A stretch of 64,000 nt of DNA from an uncultured Celeribacter sp. (lineage in GTDB: Bacteria > Pseudomonadota > Alphaproteobacteria > Rhodobacterales > Rhodobacteraceae): positions 744,001 through 808,000 of the forward strand of contig NZ_OY781106.1 in assembly GCF_963676475.1 (NCBI RefSeq), read 5' to 3'. Under the pieces are notes generated by a model. The model was not told where the DNA came from and searched no databases. It saw only the letters and a program-made list of their open reading frames with translations. Position numbers and translations under genes: made by a program. This document shows positions 16,827-25,246 of the stretch, piece after piece; the stretch's first letter is position 1, and every line of letters begins with the position of its first letter.

Positions 16827-18503
16827 TCAGGCAAGCCCTTTTTGTCGCAGACGTTGATGCCATCTGACGTTTTTCAAATCAATATCATGCGCTTTATAGT
16901 ATTTCAGCAACCTTTGATGTGTGGGACGCCCTGCCTTCAGCGCATAAAATTCAACGGCGTTGAGTCCCATGATTTTGGCTTTGGTGCGTGGGGAAAACAT
17001 ATTTTCAAACCCGCCGAGATAGCCTTTGAGATGCGAGGACGGCATATGCCAGTCGCTGCCATAAAGCACCTGATCGGTCAGGACATTGGCATTTCTTTGA
17101 TCGTTCATGAAGGCCTGGAACGCCTCCAGTTGCGGGGCTTCCGTCAACACGTCTTTCATCGCGGAAAGGTCAAGCCATAAAGCACCGCGCCTGTCGCGCC
17201 GCATGAATTCGGCCGCCGCCGTGAGCCATGGGCCGGGCTCGTAAACCCCGGTCTTATGTCCGCTGCTGTCGAGTTGCTCTTTGAATCCATCGGCAAAATG
17301 GCCCAGACAGACCCGCAGGTTTTTCCATTTCGGCTTGCGGTAGGTTTCATCCGGGTAGGCATTGATCCCGGTATGGTCCGTGATGTTCGGAAAAGTGCCA
17401 ATGTTCGGGTCAAGGAGTTTGCCCCAATGCGCCGAGGAGTTTGTCCAGTCAAGTGGTGTGACCTCCTCAGGCATCATGCATTTGTAATTGCGCGATAGGC
17501 CTGTGGAGTTATGCGTCAGGATCGGCACATCCAACTCCTCGCAAAGTCGGTAGAGCGCACGCATGTTCTTGTTCCAGACCTCCGCCTTTTGCCGTGCCTC
17601 TTCGGCGGTCACAGAGCCCTTGCTTCGACCTTCATAAACATCGCGAAACCGCTCCGCCTCATTGTCGTTATGGTGCCCGGAATTGTTGCAGCCAAATTCG
17701 AAATTGTCCCAAGGATCGAAGCCGACGGAGGGGTGCACCTTGACCCCGATGAAACCGCGCTCTTCGATTGCCTCACGCACGAGATCAATATAGGGACGTT
17801 CCCCCGTTTTCCGCCCCTCGGAATCATAGGTGGCGACGGTATCGCGCTCGGGCTGAAAGGACACCAAGGGCAACATGCGCCCCAAAGAGGCCTGATGCAG
17901 CAGGTCGTAAAACTCCAGTTGCAATTGGGGTTCATAGGGGTCTTTTCCGTTTTGTTTTTCATGGAAATCCACCATGGACACCGCGAACATGTCGACGTTC
18001 GGCCAGTTTGACAGCATCAACGCGGCGTTGCGGAGCCGATCGCGGGTGAAGCCGGCAAGCCCGGGAAGATACCCGCGGTTCGTGGACACAGAGGCGAGGA
18101 CTTTTTGTCTTTCGGCAGCGGTGCGACAGAGTGTAGCAGTGCCGGTGGCGTCCTGTTGGGCGTCTTGTTGGGCGATGTCGCGCAGGGTCTCCACTTCGGT
18201 TTTGAGCGCTTTTGCGAAAGGCCCCAAAACATGGCTGCGGCGTTCGAAATCCACCAGAAACAGAAGGTGAGAATTTTCCAAATCGACTCCCGCTGTCCCC
18301 TTTGATTGGCGCCCGACAAAAGCGCGGCCGTTGCTGTCGCGACCGTTCATCACATGAGTGTGGGCATCAATGCGCAAAATGTCGGAGGGGTCATAGGGTG
18401 TGTCACAGGCGGTAACCTGTTCCTCTATGACGTGATTGGGAATGGAACAGGCCGAGAGGGCGAGGGCGGAGGTAAAGCAGCCGAGAAAACCGCGTCGAAA
18501 CAT
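16827..18503 (-). CDS. lipoprotein metal-dependent hydrolase (amidohydrolase-like)
   Basis: A 558-aa protein with a lipoprotein signal: basic MFRRGF, a hydrophobic stretch, then lipobox LSAC with the lipidated Cys at residue 19. The mature part looks like a TIM-barrel amidohydrolase-2 enzyme. RIDAHTHVM near residue 44 is the first His-x-His metal motif, ILTHNSTG and CLGHFADG supply later histidines, and YGSDWHMPSSH near 470 holds the typical Asp of the last strand. It would act at the membrane or in the periplasm. The protein is longer than usual for the family, with an insertion between residues 60 and 200. Substrate unknown. It is alone on the minus strand at the edge of the accessory region. 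Confidence 0.7.
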   Translation of the reverse strand: MFRRGFLGCFTSALALSACSIPNHVIEEQVTACDTPYDPSDILRIDAHTHVMNGRDSNGRAFVGRQSKGTAGVDLENSHLLFLVDFERRSHVLGPFAKALKTEVETLRDIAQQDAQQDATGTATLCRTAAERQKVLASVSTNRGYLPGLAGFTRDRLRNAALMLSNWPNVDMFAVSMVDFHEKQNGKDPYEPQLQLEFYDLLHQASLGRMLPLVSFQPERDTVATYDSEGRKTGERPYIDLVREAIEERGFIGVKVHPSVGFDPWDNFEFGCNNSGHHNDNEAERFRDVYEGRSKGSVTAEEARQKAEVWNKNMRALYRLCEELDVPILTHNSTGLSRNYKCMMPEEVTPLDWTNSSAHWGKLLDPNIGTFPNITDHTGINAYPDETYRKPKWKNLRVCLGHFADGFKEQLDSSGHKTGVYEPGPWLTAAAEFMRRDRRGALWLDLSAMKDVLTEAPQLEAFQAFMNDQRNANVLTDQVLYGSDWHMPSSHLKGYLGGFENMFSPRTKAKIMGLNAVEFYALKAGRPTHQRLLKYYKAHDIDLKNVRWHQRLRQKGLA

Positions 18504-18614
18504 GGAGGTATCCTAATAAAATGACAAGGAGTACCTGTATCGTAACAGATTCTTTCTCTATTTTTGCCCGTTTTACCAGAGAGCGCCCGCAATGATCCCC
18601 GCAAGAATACGTTG

Positions 18615-18639
18615 CCCCGCGCAGAAAAACCACGCGGGG
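18615..18639 (-). terminator. hairpin after the M20 peptidase gene
   Basis: CCCCGCG and CGCGGGG form a perfect 7-bp stem with an 11-nt loop, 40 nt beyond the peptidase stop. The U-run is in the loop rather than after the stem, so terminator function is uncertain. The rest of 18504-18678 is AT-rich and without a gene. Confidence 0.4.
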
Positions 18640-18654
18640 GATATAAAACACTAT

Positions 18655-18682
18655 GTTTTAGGCCTTAGGTTTTAGGCCTCAG
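18655..18682. repeat. 14-bp tandem duplication across the peptidase stop codon
   Basis: GTTTTAGGCCTTAG and GTTTTAGGCCTCAG are adjacent and identical at 13 of 14 positions. The second unit contains the stop codon of the minus-strand peptidase gene. Confidence 0.6.
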
Positions 18683-20064
18683 GCTTGGGAAACCGCATCC
18701 AAGATGCGCGCCCAGGATCGGATGCCTTTGTGGAAATTCTTGAGGCCGTATTTCTCATTGGGCGAATGGATACGGTCGTCGTCATCGGCATAGCCGACCA
18801 GCATGGAATCCAACCCCAAGATGGTGGTGAAGAACCCGGCAATCGGGATCGACCCGCCCATGCCCGCAAACACCGCCTCGCGGTCCCATTCGGCAGAGAG
18901 CGCCTGACGTGCGGCTTCGAATTCCGGGCGCGCGGTGTTCATCACGGCGGCGGGGGAGCCGTCCAGATCCTGATTCCAGGTGACTTTCGCATCCACCGGC
19001 AGACGGCTTTCGACATGGGCGCGCAGGTTTTCGCGGATCGCATCCGGGTCTTGCGTGCCGACCAGACGACAGGTGATTTTGCAATGCGCCTCCGACGGGA
19101 TCACGGTTTTCGTACCCGGACCCTGATAGCCGCCCCACATGCCATTGATCTCCAAGGTCGGGCGGGCCCATTGCTGTTCCAAAGTGGAATAGCCCGCTTC
19201 GCCATGCGACTCGGTCATACCGACGCCGGAGAGATACTCCGCCTCATCAAAGCCGCAGCCCTTCCATTGTTCGAGAATCTCGGCAGGCACCTCCTGGACG
19301 CCCTCGTAGAAATCCTTGACCGTGACGCGGCCCTGATCGTCGTGAAAACTCGCGACAATTTTAGAGATCTCTCGCAGGGGATTGAGGGCCGGGCCACCGT
19401 AATGGCCGGAATGCAGGTCCATCACCGGGCCGGTGAGGGTGAACTCATCCTTCAACATGCCGCGCAGTTGCGAACAGATCGACGGCACGCCGGGCGCCAC
19501 CATGGAGGTGTCGCAGATCAGTGCCAGATCGGCGGAAAGCCTGTCCTTATTGGCCTCCATGAAGGGGATGAGCGAGGGCGAGCCGCTTTCCTCTTCGCCT
19601 TCAAAGAAAAACGTGATGGTGCAGGGCAGGGTGCCGTGCTCGGCAATCCAGGCGCGGCAGGCCTCGACAAAGGTCATGAGCTGGCCCTTGTCGTCGGAGG
19701 CGCCGCGGCCACGGATCACCTTGCCGCTCTCGCGGTCTTCGATGAAGGGCACAAAGGGATCGTGATCCCACAGATCGACCGGATCGACCGGCTGCACATC
19801 GTAATGCCCGTAGAACAACAGATGCGGACCGCCGGAACCGATCTTGCCATAGACCATCGGGTGACCGGGGGTCTCGCACAATTCGGCTTCAGCGCCCAGC
19901 GATTGCAAATCTGCCACAAGCCATTCGGCGGCCTTGAGACAATCGGCCTTATGCGCCGGGTCGGTGGAGATCGACGGAATGCGCAGCAAATCCATCAAAC
20001 GGTCGAGCGAGGCGTCGAGATCGGTATCGATGCGGGTCAGCACCGGGTCGAGACGGGTGTTCAT
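18679..20064 (-). CDS. M20 family dipeptidase
   Basis: A 461-aa cytosolic zinc peptidase of the M20/ArgE/DapE/CNDP type. Metal ligands are visible: YGHYDVQP near residue 89 (His and the Asp next to it), GRGASDDKGQ near 120, catalytic Glu pair in FEGEEESGSPS near 155, and a C-terminal GMGGSIPI segment. The lid dimerisation domain lies between about 190 and 320. I start at 20064, where the family N-terminus begins (MNTRLDPVLTRI), rather than 54 nt earlier at 20118. It probably cleaves small peptides; the exact substrate cannot be read. It is divergent from hemA. Confidence 0.86.
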   Translation of the reverse strand: MNTRLDPVLTRIDTDLDASLDRLMDLLRIPSISTDPAHKADCLKAAEWLVADLQSLGAEAELCETPGHPMVYGKIGSGGPHLLFYGHYDVQPVDPVDLWDHDPFVPFIEDRESGKVIRGRGASDDKGQLMTFVEACRAWIAEHGTLPCTITFFFEGEEESGSPSLIPFMEANKDRLSADLALICDTSMVAPGVPSICSQLRGMLKDEFTLTGPVMDLHSGHYGGPALNPLREISKIVASFHDDQGRVTVKDFYEGVQEVPAEILEQWKGCGFDEAEYLSGVGMTESHGEAGYSTLEQQWARPTLEINGMWGGYQGPGTKTVIPSEAHCKITCRLVGTQDPDAIRENLRAHVESRLPVDAKVTWNQDLDGSPAAVMNTARPEFEAARQALSAEWDREAVFAGMGGSIPIAGFFTTILGLDSMLVGYADDDDRIHSPNEKYGLKNFHKGIRSWARILDAVSQA

Positions 20065-20145
20065 TATAGGAAACCTTTGATCATCTTTGGATGTTTTGTC
20101 GCAGCTTACGCCGATCACATCTGGTGTCCAGAGCCTGTTGCCGGG

Positions 20146-20159
20146 TTGACATAGATCAT
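20146..20159 (+). promoter_or_regulatory. candidate FNR-type (FnrL) box upstream of hemA
   Basis: TTGAC-ATAG-ATCAT matches TTGAY-N4-RTCAA at nine of ten fixed positions. It is about 180 bp upstream of the hemA GTG. In Rhodobacter, hemA transcription is known to respond to FnrL. The same bases could also serve as a TTGACA -35 box. Confidence 0.4.
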
Positions 20160-20338
20160 TCTGAAAGGGTTTTTAGTCATCCTAAAAGGGCAGGGCATGA
20201 GGATTGCGATCATCTGCAGGGCTCTTGCGAAAGGCGGTCTAGCCAAAAGGTATTATCTTGCGAATTGTGAATATGAGTCGCAATTTTCGTTTGATGCCGC
20301 TAAAACAGGCAGACCTGAGACGCGCGAAAGGACAAAAA

Positions 20339-21568
20339 GTGGACTACACGGCGAAGCTTGACGAGGCGATCCAACGTTTGCACGACGAAGGCCGCTACCG
20401 CACCTTCATCGACATCGAGCGTAAGCGCGGGCAATTTCCCCACGCCACATGGACGCGCCCCGACGGGACAGAGCAGCCCGTGACGGTCTGGTGCGGCAAC
20501 GACTATCTCGGCATGGGACAGAACCCGGTCGTGTTGGCCGCCATGAAAGAGGCTGTCGATGCCACGGGGGCCGGTTCGGGCGGTACGCGCAATATCTCGG
20601 GCACGACCGTGTTTCACAAACGTCTTGAGGCGGAGCTTGCCGATCTGCACGGCAAAGAGGCCGCGCTCGTGTTCTCGTCTGCCTATATCGCCAATGACGC
20701 CACGCTTTCGACTCTGCCGACGCTGTTTCCGGGGCTGATCATCTATTCCGACGAGCTGAACCACGCCTCCATGATCGAAGGCATTCGTCGCAACGGCGGC
20801 TCCAAACGCATCTTCCGCCACAACGATCTCGATCACCTGCGCGAGTTGCTGGCCGCCGACGATCCTGAGGCGCCAAAGCTGATCGCCTTTGAGTCCGTCT
20901 ATTCCATGGACGGCGATTTCGGCCCGATCAAAGAGCTTTGCGACATCGCCGAGGAATTCAACGCATTGACCTATCTCGACGAGGTGCACGCGGTCGGCAT
21001 GTACGGCCCGCGCGGCGGGGGTGTGGCCGAGCGTGACGGTCTGATGGGGCGTGTCGACATCATCAACGGCACGCTGGGCAAAGCCTTTGGCGTGTTCGGC
21101 GGCTATATCGCGGCGAGTGCGAAAATGTGTGACGCCGTGCGCTCTTACGCGCCGGGCTTCATCTTCACGACTTCGATTCCGCCGGCGGTCGCGGCGGGCG
21201 CTGCGGCCTCCATCGCTTTCCTGAAAGGCGAGGGCGGCGTGAAACTGCGTGAAGAGCATCAGACTCAGGCGAAAATCCTCAAGACCCGACTCAAAGGTCT
21301 CGGCCTGCCGATCACCGACAACGGGTCGCACATCGTGCCGCTGATCGTCGGCGATCCGAAACACACGAAATTGATGTCGGACATGATGCTGGAGCATTAC
21401 GGGATCTACGTGCAGCCGGTCAATTTCCCGACCGTGCCGCGCGGCACCGAGCGTTTGCGGTTCACGCCCTCTCCGGTGCATGGGCCCAATGAAATGGACC
21501 ACCTGATCAAGGCGCTGGACGCGCTCTGGAGCCATTGTGCGCTAAATCGTGCCGAAATGGCCGGATGA
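20339..21568 (+). CDS. hemA: 5-aminolevulinate synthase
   Basis: A 409-aa PLP enzyme that condenses glycine with succinyl-CoA, the first step of tetrapyrrole synthesis by the C4 route of alphaproteobacteria. Landmarks are VWCGNDYLGMG, GAGSGGTRNISGTT, YSDELNHASMIEGIRR, YLDEVHAVGMYGP and the PLP lysine in NGTLGKAFGVFGG. I chose the GTG at 20339 because the family N-terminus (VDYTAKLDEAIQRLH) begins there, with AAAGGA about 6 nt upstream. The open frame extends 27 codons earlier without homology. The enzyme feeds heme, siroheme and possibly bacteriochlorophyll; whether the organism is phototrophic cannot be told here. Confidence 0.96.
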   Translation: MDYTAKLDEAIQRLHDEGRYRTFIDIERKRGQFPHATWTRPDGTEQPVTVWCGNDYLGMGQNPVVLAAMKEAVDATGAGSGGTRNISGTTVFHKRLEAELADLHGKEAALVFSSAYIANDATLSTLPTLFPGLIIYSDELNHASMIEGIRRNGGSKRIFRHNDLDHLRELLAADDPEAPKLIAFESVYSMDGDFGPIKELCDIAEEFNALTYLDEVHAVGMYGPRGGGVAERDGLMGRVDIINGTLGKAFGVFGGYIAASAKMCDAVRSYAPGFIFTTSIPPAVAAGAAASIAFLKGEGGVKLREEHQTQAKILKTRLKGLGLPITDNGSHIVPLIVGDPKHTKLMSDMMLEHYGIYVQPVNFPTVPRGTERLRFTPSPVHGPNEMDHLIKALDALWSHCALNRAEMAG

Positions 21569-21621
21569 CGCGCATAAGCCCTGTGCGCCCGGTTTGGGCA
21601 TGTGGTAACACTGTTTCCAAG

Positions 21622-21647
21622 AGCTTAAGACGAATCGTCTATAAGCT
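21622..21647. repeat. inverted repeat between hemA and the RodZ-like gene
   Basis: AGCTTAAGACG-AAT-CGTCTaTAAGCT gives an 11-bp stem with one bulge and a 3-nt loop. There is no T-run after it. It could end hemA transcription, stabilise mRNA or bind a regulator. Confidence 0.5.
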
Positions 21648-21683
21648 TATGGGGACAGGACCAACTTAGGGCGGCACACAGGC

Positions 21684-22889
21684 ATGATCAGGCGGTGGAG
21701 CAAACCACCCGTCGAGGACCAGGAACAACCTCGCGGGTTTGATGACTTCGAGTTGCGGCTCGGAGATGTCATGCGTGGTGAACGTGCGACCATCGGCAAA
21801 TCGCTTTTGGACGTCCAGCGTGAGCTGAAGATCAAGGCTACGTATATTGCCGCGATCGAGAATGCCGATCCTGCCGTGTTCGAAACCCAAGGCTTTATCG
21901 CCGGTTATGTGCGCTCCTATGCGCGCTACCTTGATCTCGATCCCGATTGGGCGTTTTCGCGCTTTTGTCAGGAAAGCGGCTTTGCCGTGGCTCACGGCAT
22001 GTCGCCGCAGGCCTCGACCAAACGCAGCCCCGCGACCGCGCAAAAACAATCCCCCGTCAAAGATCCCTTTGCCGATCCGAACGCCACTTTTGTGCCGCGT
22101 GGCCAAGGGTTTATGGCCCGTATCGAACCCGGTGCGCTCGGGTCCACCGCGGTGCTCCTCGCGCTCTTGGGCGTGATCGGCTATGGCGGCTGGTCGGTGC
22201 TGCAAGAGGTGCAAAAGGTCAAGCTGGCGCCGGTCGATCAGACCCCGGGCATGATCTCCGAGGTGTCGCCGCTTGATGCGGAGACCACCACAATGGCGTC
22301 TTTGGACGAGAGCGTCGGCCTCGCCACGCCCTCCGCCGAAGCGCTGGATCGACTCTATCGTCCGCAAGCGCTTGATGTGCCGGTGCTGGTGCCGCGCGAT
22401 GGTCCGATTGCCACGCTCGACCCGCGCACCGTCGGCGCCTTGACCGCGGAAAGCCAGGCCGAGGAACGCGACGATATTCTGAACGACATGTCCAATCTGA
22501 TTGCCCAGGCTGCGCTCTCGGAAGATGGCGACACGCCGATTCAGGTCACCGCCGAAGGTGCGCCGGAATTGGCCATCGTCGCCGTGCTGCCGTCCTGGGT
22601 CCGGGTTCAGGCCGCCGATGGTTCTGTCTTGTTTGAGAAGATTCTCGACGCGGGCGAACGCTACGTCGTGCCCGCGATGGACAAGGCGCCCCTGTTGCGC
22701 ACCGGCAATGGTGGCGGCGTCTATTTCGCGGTGAACGGTCAGGCCTATGGCCCGGTCGGCGCCTCCGGCTCTGTCGTGAAAAACGTGGCTTTGTCCGTGG
22801 CCGATGTGTCCGACACATTTGCGGCGGTCAATCTTGCGGACAACAACACTGTGGCGGATGCGTTTCGTGTGGCGCAGAATGCCGAGTAA
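21684..22889 (+). CDS. RodZ-like membrane protein with HTH and DUF4115 domains
   Basis: A 401-aa bitopic inner-membrane protein. Residues about 20-95 form the cytoplasmic HTH_25 domain (FELRLGDVMRGERATIG, LLDVQRELKIKATYIAAIE, FIAGYVRSYARYL). A Ser/Lys/Pro linker leads to a membrane helix near residues 150-172 (GSTAVLLALLGVIGYG). The C-terminal region from about 280 resembles the DUF4115 beta domain of RodZ (WVRVQAADGSVLFEKILDAGE). RodZ links MreB filaments to cell-wall synthesis and shape. The ispG gene downstream is also the usual neighbour of rodZ-type genes in proteobacteria. The long acidic stretch between helix and DUF4115 is poorly conserved. Confidence 0.82.
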   Translation: MIRRWSKPPVEDQEQPRGFDDFELRLGDVMRGERATIGKSLLDVQRELKIKATYIAAIENADPAVFETQGFIAGYVRSYARYLDLDPDWAFSRFCQESGFAVAHGMSPQASTKRSPATAQKQSPVKDPFADPNATFVPRGQGFMARIEPGALGSTAVLLALLGVIGYGGWSVLQEVQKVKLAPVDQTPGMISEVSPLDAETTTMASLDESVGLATPSAEALDRLYRPQALDVPVLVPRDGPIATLDPRTVGALTAESQAEERDDILNDMSNLIAQAALSEDGDTPIQVTAEGAPELAIVAVLPSWVRVQAADGSVLFEKILDAGERYVVPAMDKAPLLRTGNGGGVYFAVNGQAYGPVGASGSVVKNVALSVADVSDTFAAVNLADNNTVADAFRVAQNAE

Positions 22890-23034
22890 TCTGCGCTCGT
22901 CCTGATCCGACATTGTCAATCTGTCGCGCGAACTCCGTACGAACTCTGTGGGTGTCGCGCTTGCCCCCGCGCGCATGGCGTCCTATCTAAGGGCAGGCCC
23001 ATCTCAGGTCTGACAGAAACGCGAAGAGGCCCTC

Positions 23035-24162
23035 ATGTCCCACAATCCCATCCGTCCCTGGCGCAACATCGACCGCCGTGTGAGCCGCAAGATTTGGGTC
23101 GGGAATGTGCCCGTGGGCGGCGATGCACCGATTTCCGTGCAGACGATGACCAACACGCTGACCCATGACGTCAAAGCCACGCTGGATCAGATCATTCGCG
23201 CCGCCGAAGCCGGCGCCGACATCGTGCGGGTCTCCGTGCCGGACAAGGAAAGCTCTGCGGCCTTGAAAGAAATCTGCCGCGAGAGCCCGGTGCCGATCGT
23301 GGCCGACATCCATTTCCACTACATGCGTGGCATCGAGGCCGCCGAGGCGGGCGCGGCCTGCCTGCGCATCAACCCCGGTAACATCGGCGATGAGACGCGG
23401 GTCAAAGAGGTGCTCAAAGCGGCACGCGACCACAATTGTTCGATCCGCATCGGCGTGAACGCGGGCTCTCTCGAAAAGCATCTCTTGGAGAAATACGGCG
23501 AACCATGCCCCGACGCGATGGTCGAGAGCGGCATGGATCACATCAAAATCCTCGAAGATAACGACTTCCACAATTTCAAAATCTCGGTGAAGGCCTCCGA
23601 CGTCTTCATGGCCTCCGCTGCTTATCAGCAACTGGCGGAGGCCACCGACGCGCCTATTCACCTCGGCATCACCGAGGCGGGTGGGCTGATGTCCGGGACG
23701 ATCAAATCCTCCATCGGTTTGGGCCAGCTTTTGTGGATGGGCATCGGTGACACGCTGCGTGTGTCTCTCTCCGCCGATCCGGTCGAAGAGGTCAAGGTGG
23801 GCTATGAGATTCTCAAATCTCTCGGCCTGCGCCACCGTGGTGTGAATATCATTTCCTGTCCGTCCTGCGCGCGTCAGGGCTTTGACGTGATCAAAACCGT
23901 GGAGGAATTGGAGAAACGCCTTGAGCATATCAAGACGCCGATGAGCCTCTCAATCATTGGATGCGTGGTGAATGGACCGGGCGAGGCGCTTATGACCGAT
24001 GTCGGCTGGACCGGGGGCGGGGCAGGTCACGGTATGGTCTATCTGGGTGGCAAACAGGACCATAAAATGTCAAATGACCACATGGTCGAGCACATCGTCG
24101 AACAGGTCGAAAAGAAAGCCGCCGAGATCGAGGCCGCCGCCGCTCAGGACGCTGCGGAATAA
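23035..24162 (+). CDS. ispG: 4-hydroxy-3-methylbut-2-en-1-yl diphosphate synthase (IspG/GcpE)
   Basis: A 375-aa Fe-S enzyme that converts MEcPP to HMBPP in the non-mevalonate isoprenoid pathway. The N-terminal TIM barrel has VWVGNVPVG-like strand (IWVGNVPVGGDAPISVQTM), DIVRVSVPD, ADIHFHY and LRINPGNIG. The C-terminal [4Fe-4S] domain has the cysteine pair CPSC in ISCPSCARQG near residue 280 and the third Cys in GCVVNGPGEA near 316. It lies 145 bp after the RodZ-like gene on the same strand and ends at a strong terminator shared with the convergent thiol-protein gene. Confidence 0.96.
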   Translation: MSHNPIRPWRNIDRRVSRKIWVGNVPVGGDAPISVQTMTNTLTHDVKATLDQIIRAAEAGADIVRVSVPDKESSAALKEICRESPVPIVADIHFHYMRGIEAAEAGAACLRINPGNIGDETRVKEVLKAARDHNCSIRIGVNAGSLEKHLLEKYGEPCPDAMVESGMDHIKILEDNDFHNFKISVKASDVFMASAAYQQLAEATDAPIHLGITEAGGLMSGTIKSSIGLGQLLWMGIGDTLRVSLSADPVEEVKVGYEILKSLGLRHRGVNIISCPSCARQGFDVIKTVEELEKRLEHIKTPMSLSIIGCVVNGPGEALMTDVGWTGGGAGHGMVYLGGKQDHKMSNDHMVEHIVEQVEKKAAEIEAAAAQDAAE

Positions 24163-24210
24163 CGCTACCGAGATATGCGTTTCCTTTGCTGCCTCAAATA
24201 CTCAATAGAA

Positions 24211-24235
24211 AACCCCGCCCAAAAGGCGGGGTTTG
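24211..24235 (+). terminator. bidirectional terminator between ispG and the DsbA-like gene
   Basis: AACCCCGCC-CAAAA-GGCGGGGTT is a perfect 9-bp stem with A/T tracts on both outer sides, so it can serve both converging genes. Confidence 0.85.
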
Positions 24236-24260
24236 TCATGTCAGGATATGAAATCTCTAC

Positions 24261-25055
24261 TCAGCGGTTCGCGCGCACCTCGGCGACGATCTCCACCATG
24301 CCGTCATAGGGCACATAGCCGCGCAGCATCTGGTCGCCCAAAATGAACCCCGGCGTACCGGTGATCTGCAATTCCTGCGCCAGCTGATGGTTCATTGCCA
24401 GAATGGCGCTGACCTCATCGCTCTCCATCTCTGCGATGACCGCATCGGCGTCGATCTCAAGCCCGTTGGCGAGACGCCGCAACATGCCTTCGGAGACGTC
24501 ACCACGGGCCTGCATCAATTCGTCGTGCAGTTTGAGATAGGCCTCATCGCCCGCGACCAGTTTCGTCGCCACGGCAAAGCGAGACGCCAGAACGGAAGCC
24601 TCGCCCAGAATCGGAAATTCCTTGACGATCAGTTTGATATTGCCGTCTTTTTCCAACAATGCCTGCACGTCCGGGTAGGCTTTCTTGCAATAGCCACAGC
24701 GATAGTCGGAGAACTCGACCAACACGATATCGCCGTCCGGGTTGCCGTAAACTGCATCGTTTTCGTCATTGTAGATCACTTCGGAATAGGCGGCGATCAG
24801 GTCGGCGTCGTTTGCAACCTGGGCCTCGGCCTGACGCTGTTGATAGACCTCATAGGCCTCTTCCATGATCACCTCGGGGTTTTCCATGATAAAGGCCCGG
24901 ACTTCGGCACGAAACGCCTCGCGTTCGGCGTCCGTCATGTCGGTGATGTCAAAAGCCTGCGCGGCCAGCGTGGTGGTCGCGGTCAAAAGGGCTGCAGTAC
25001 CGAAACGCGTGCCGGATCGGATCATGGCGCGCGCGAAGGCTTTGGCAAAATTCAT
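24261..25055 (-). CDS. periplasmic DsbA-family thiol:disulfide oxidoreductase
   Basis: A 264-aa exported protein. The signal peptide ends near AAQA-FDI at about residue 35. An N-terminal helical ScsC/Com1-like segment (about 36-100) precedes a thioredoxin fold with the active site CGYC in SDYRCGYCKKAYP near residue 123. The cis-proline is in ITGTPGFILG near 237. Such proteins form or isomerise disulfides in the periplasm; the N-terminal segment in ScsC-like members mediates oligomerisation. I use the ATG at 25055, which has GGAGAG upstream and gives a normal signal peptide, rather than 25091. The gene stands alone. Confidence 0.86.
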   Translation of the reverse strand: MNFAKAFARAMIRSGTRFGTAALLTATTTLAAQAFDITDMTDAEREAFRAEVRAFIMENPEVIMEEAYEVYQQRQAEAQVANDADLIAAYSEVIYNDENDAVYGNPDGDIVLVEFSDYRCGYCKKAYPDVQALLEKDGNIKLIVKEFPILGEASVLASRFAVATKLVAGDEAYLKLHDELMQARGDVSEGMLRRLANGLEIDADAVIAEMESDEVSAILAMNHQLAQELQITGTPGFILGDQMLRGYVPYDGMVEIVAEVRANR

Positions 25056-25246
25056 CGGGTCTCTCTCCGTCTCAAACCTGTTCCGTCGCATGTATCACAT
25101 CTTCGTGCCGGGGCCACCCAACAGTTGCGTGACCCAAGACCGCAGCGGCGCGGCGTTGCACAAGCCCTCTGCGTCCGCTCCGCCGCATTGCATTTCCGCG
25201 CGCCCGCTGGCATGGGAGAGCGAACTTTCAAGACAGGAGCCTCCCC

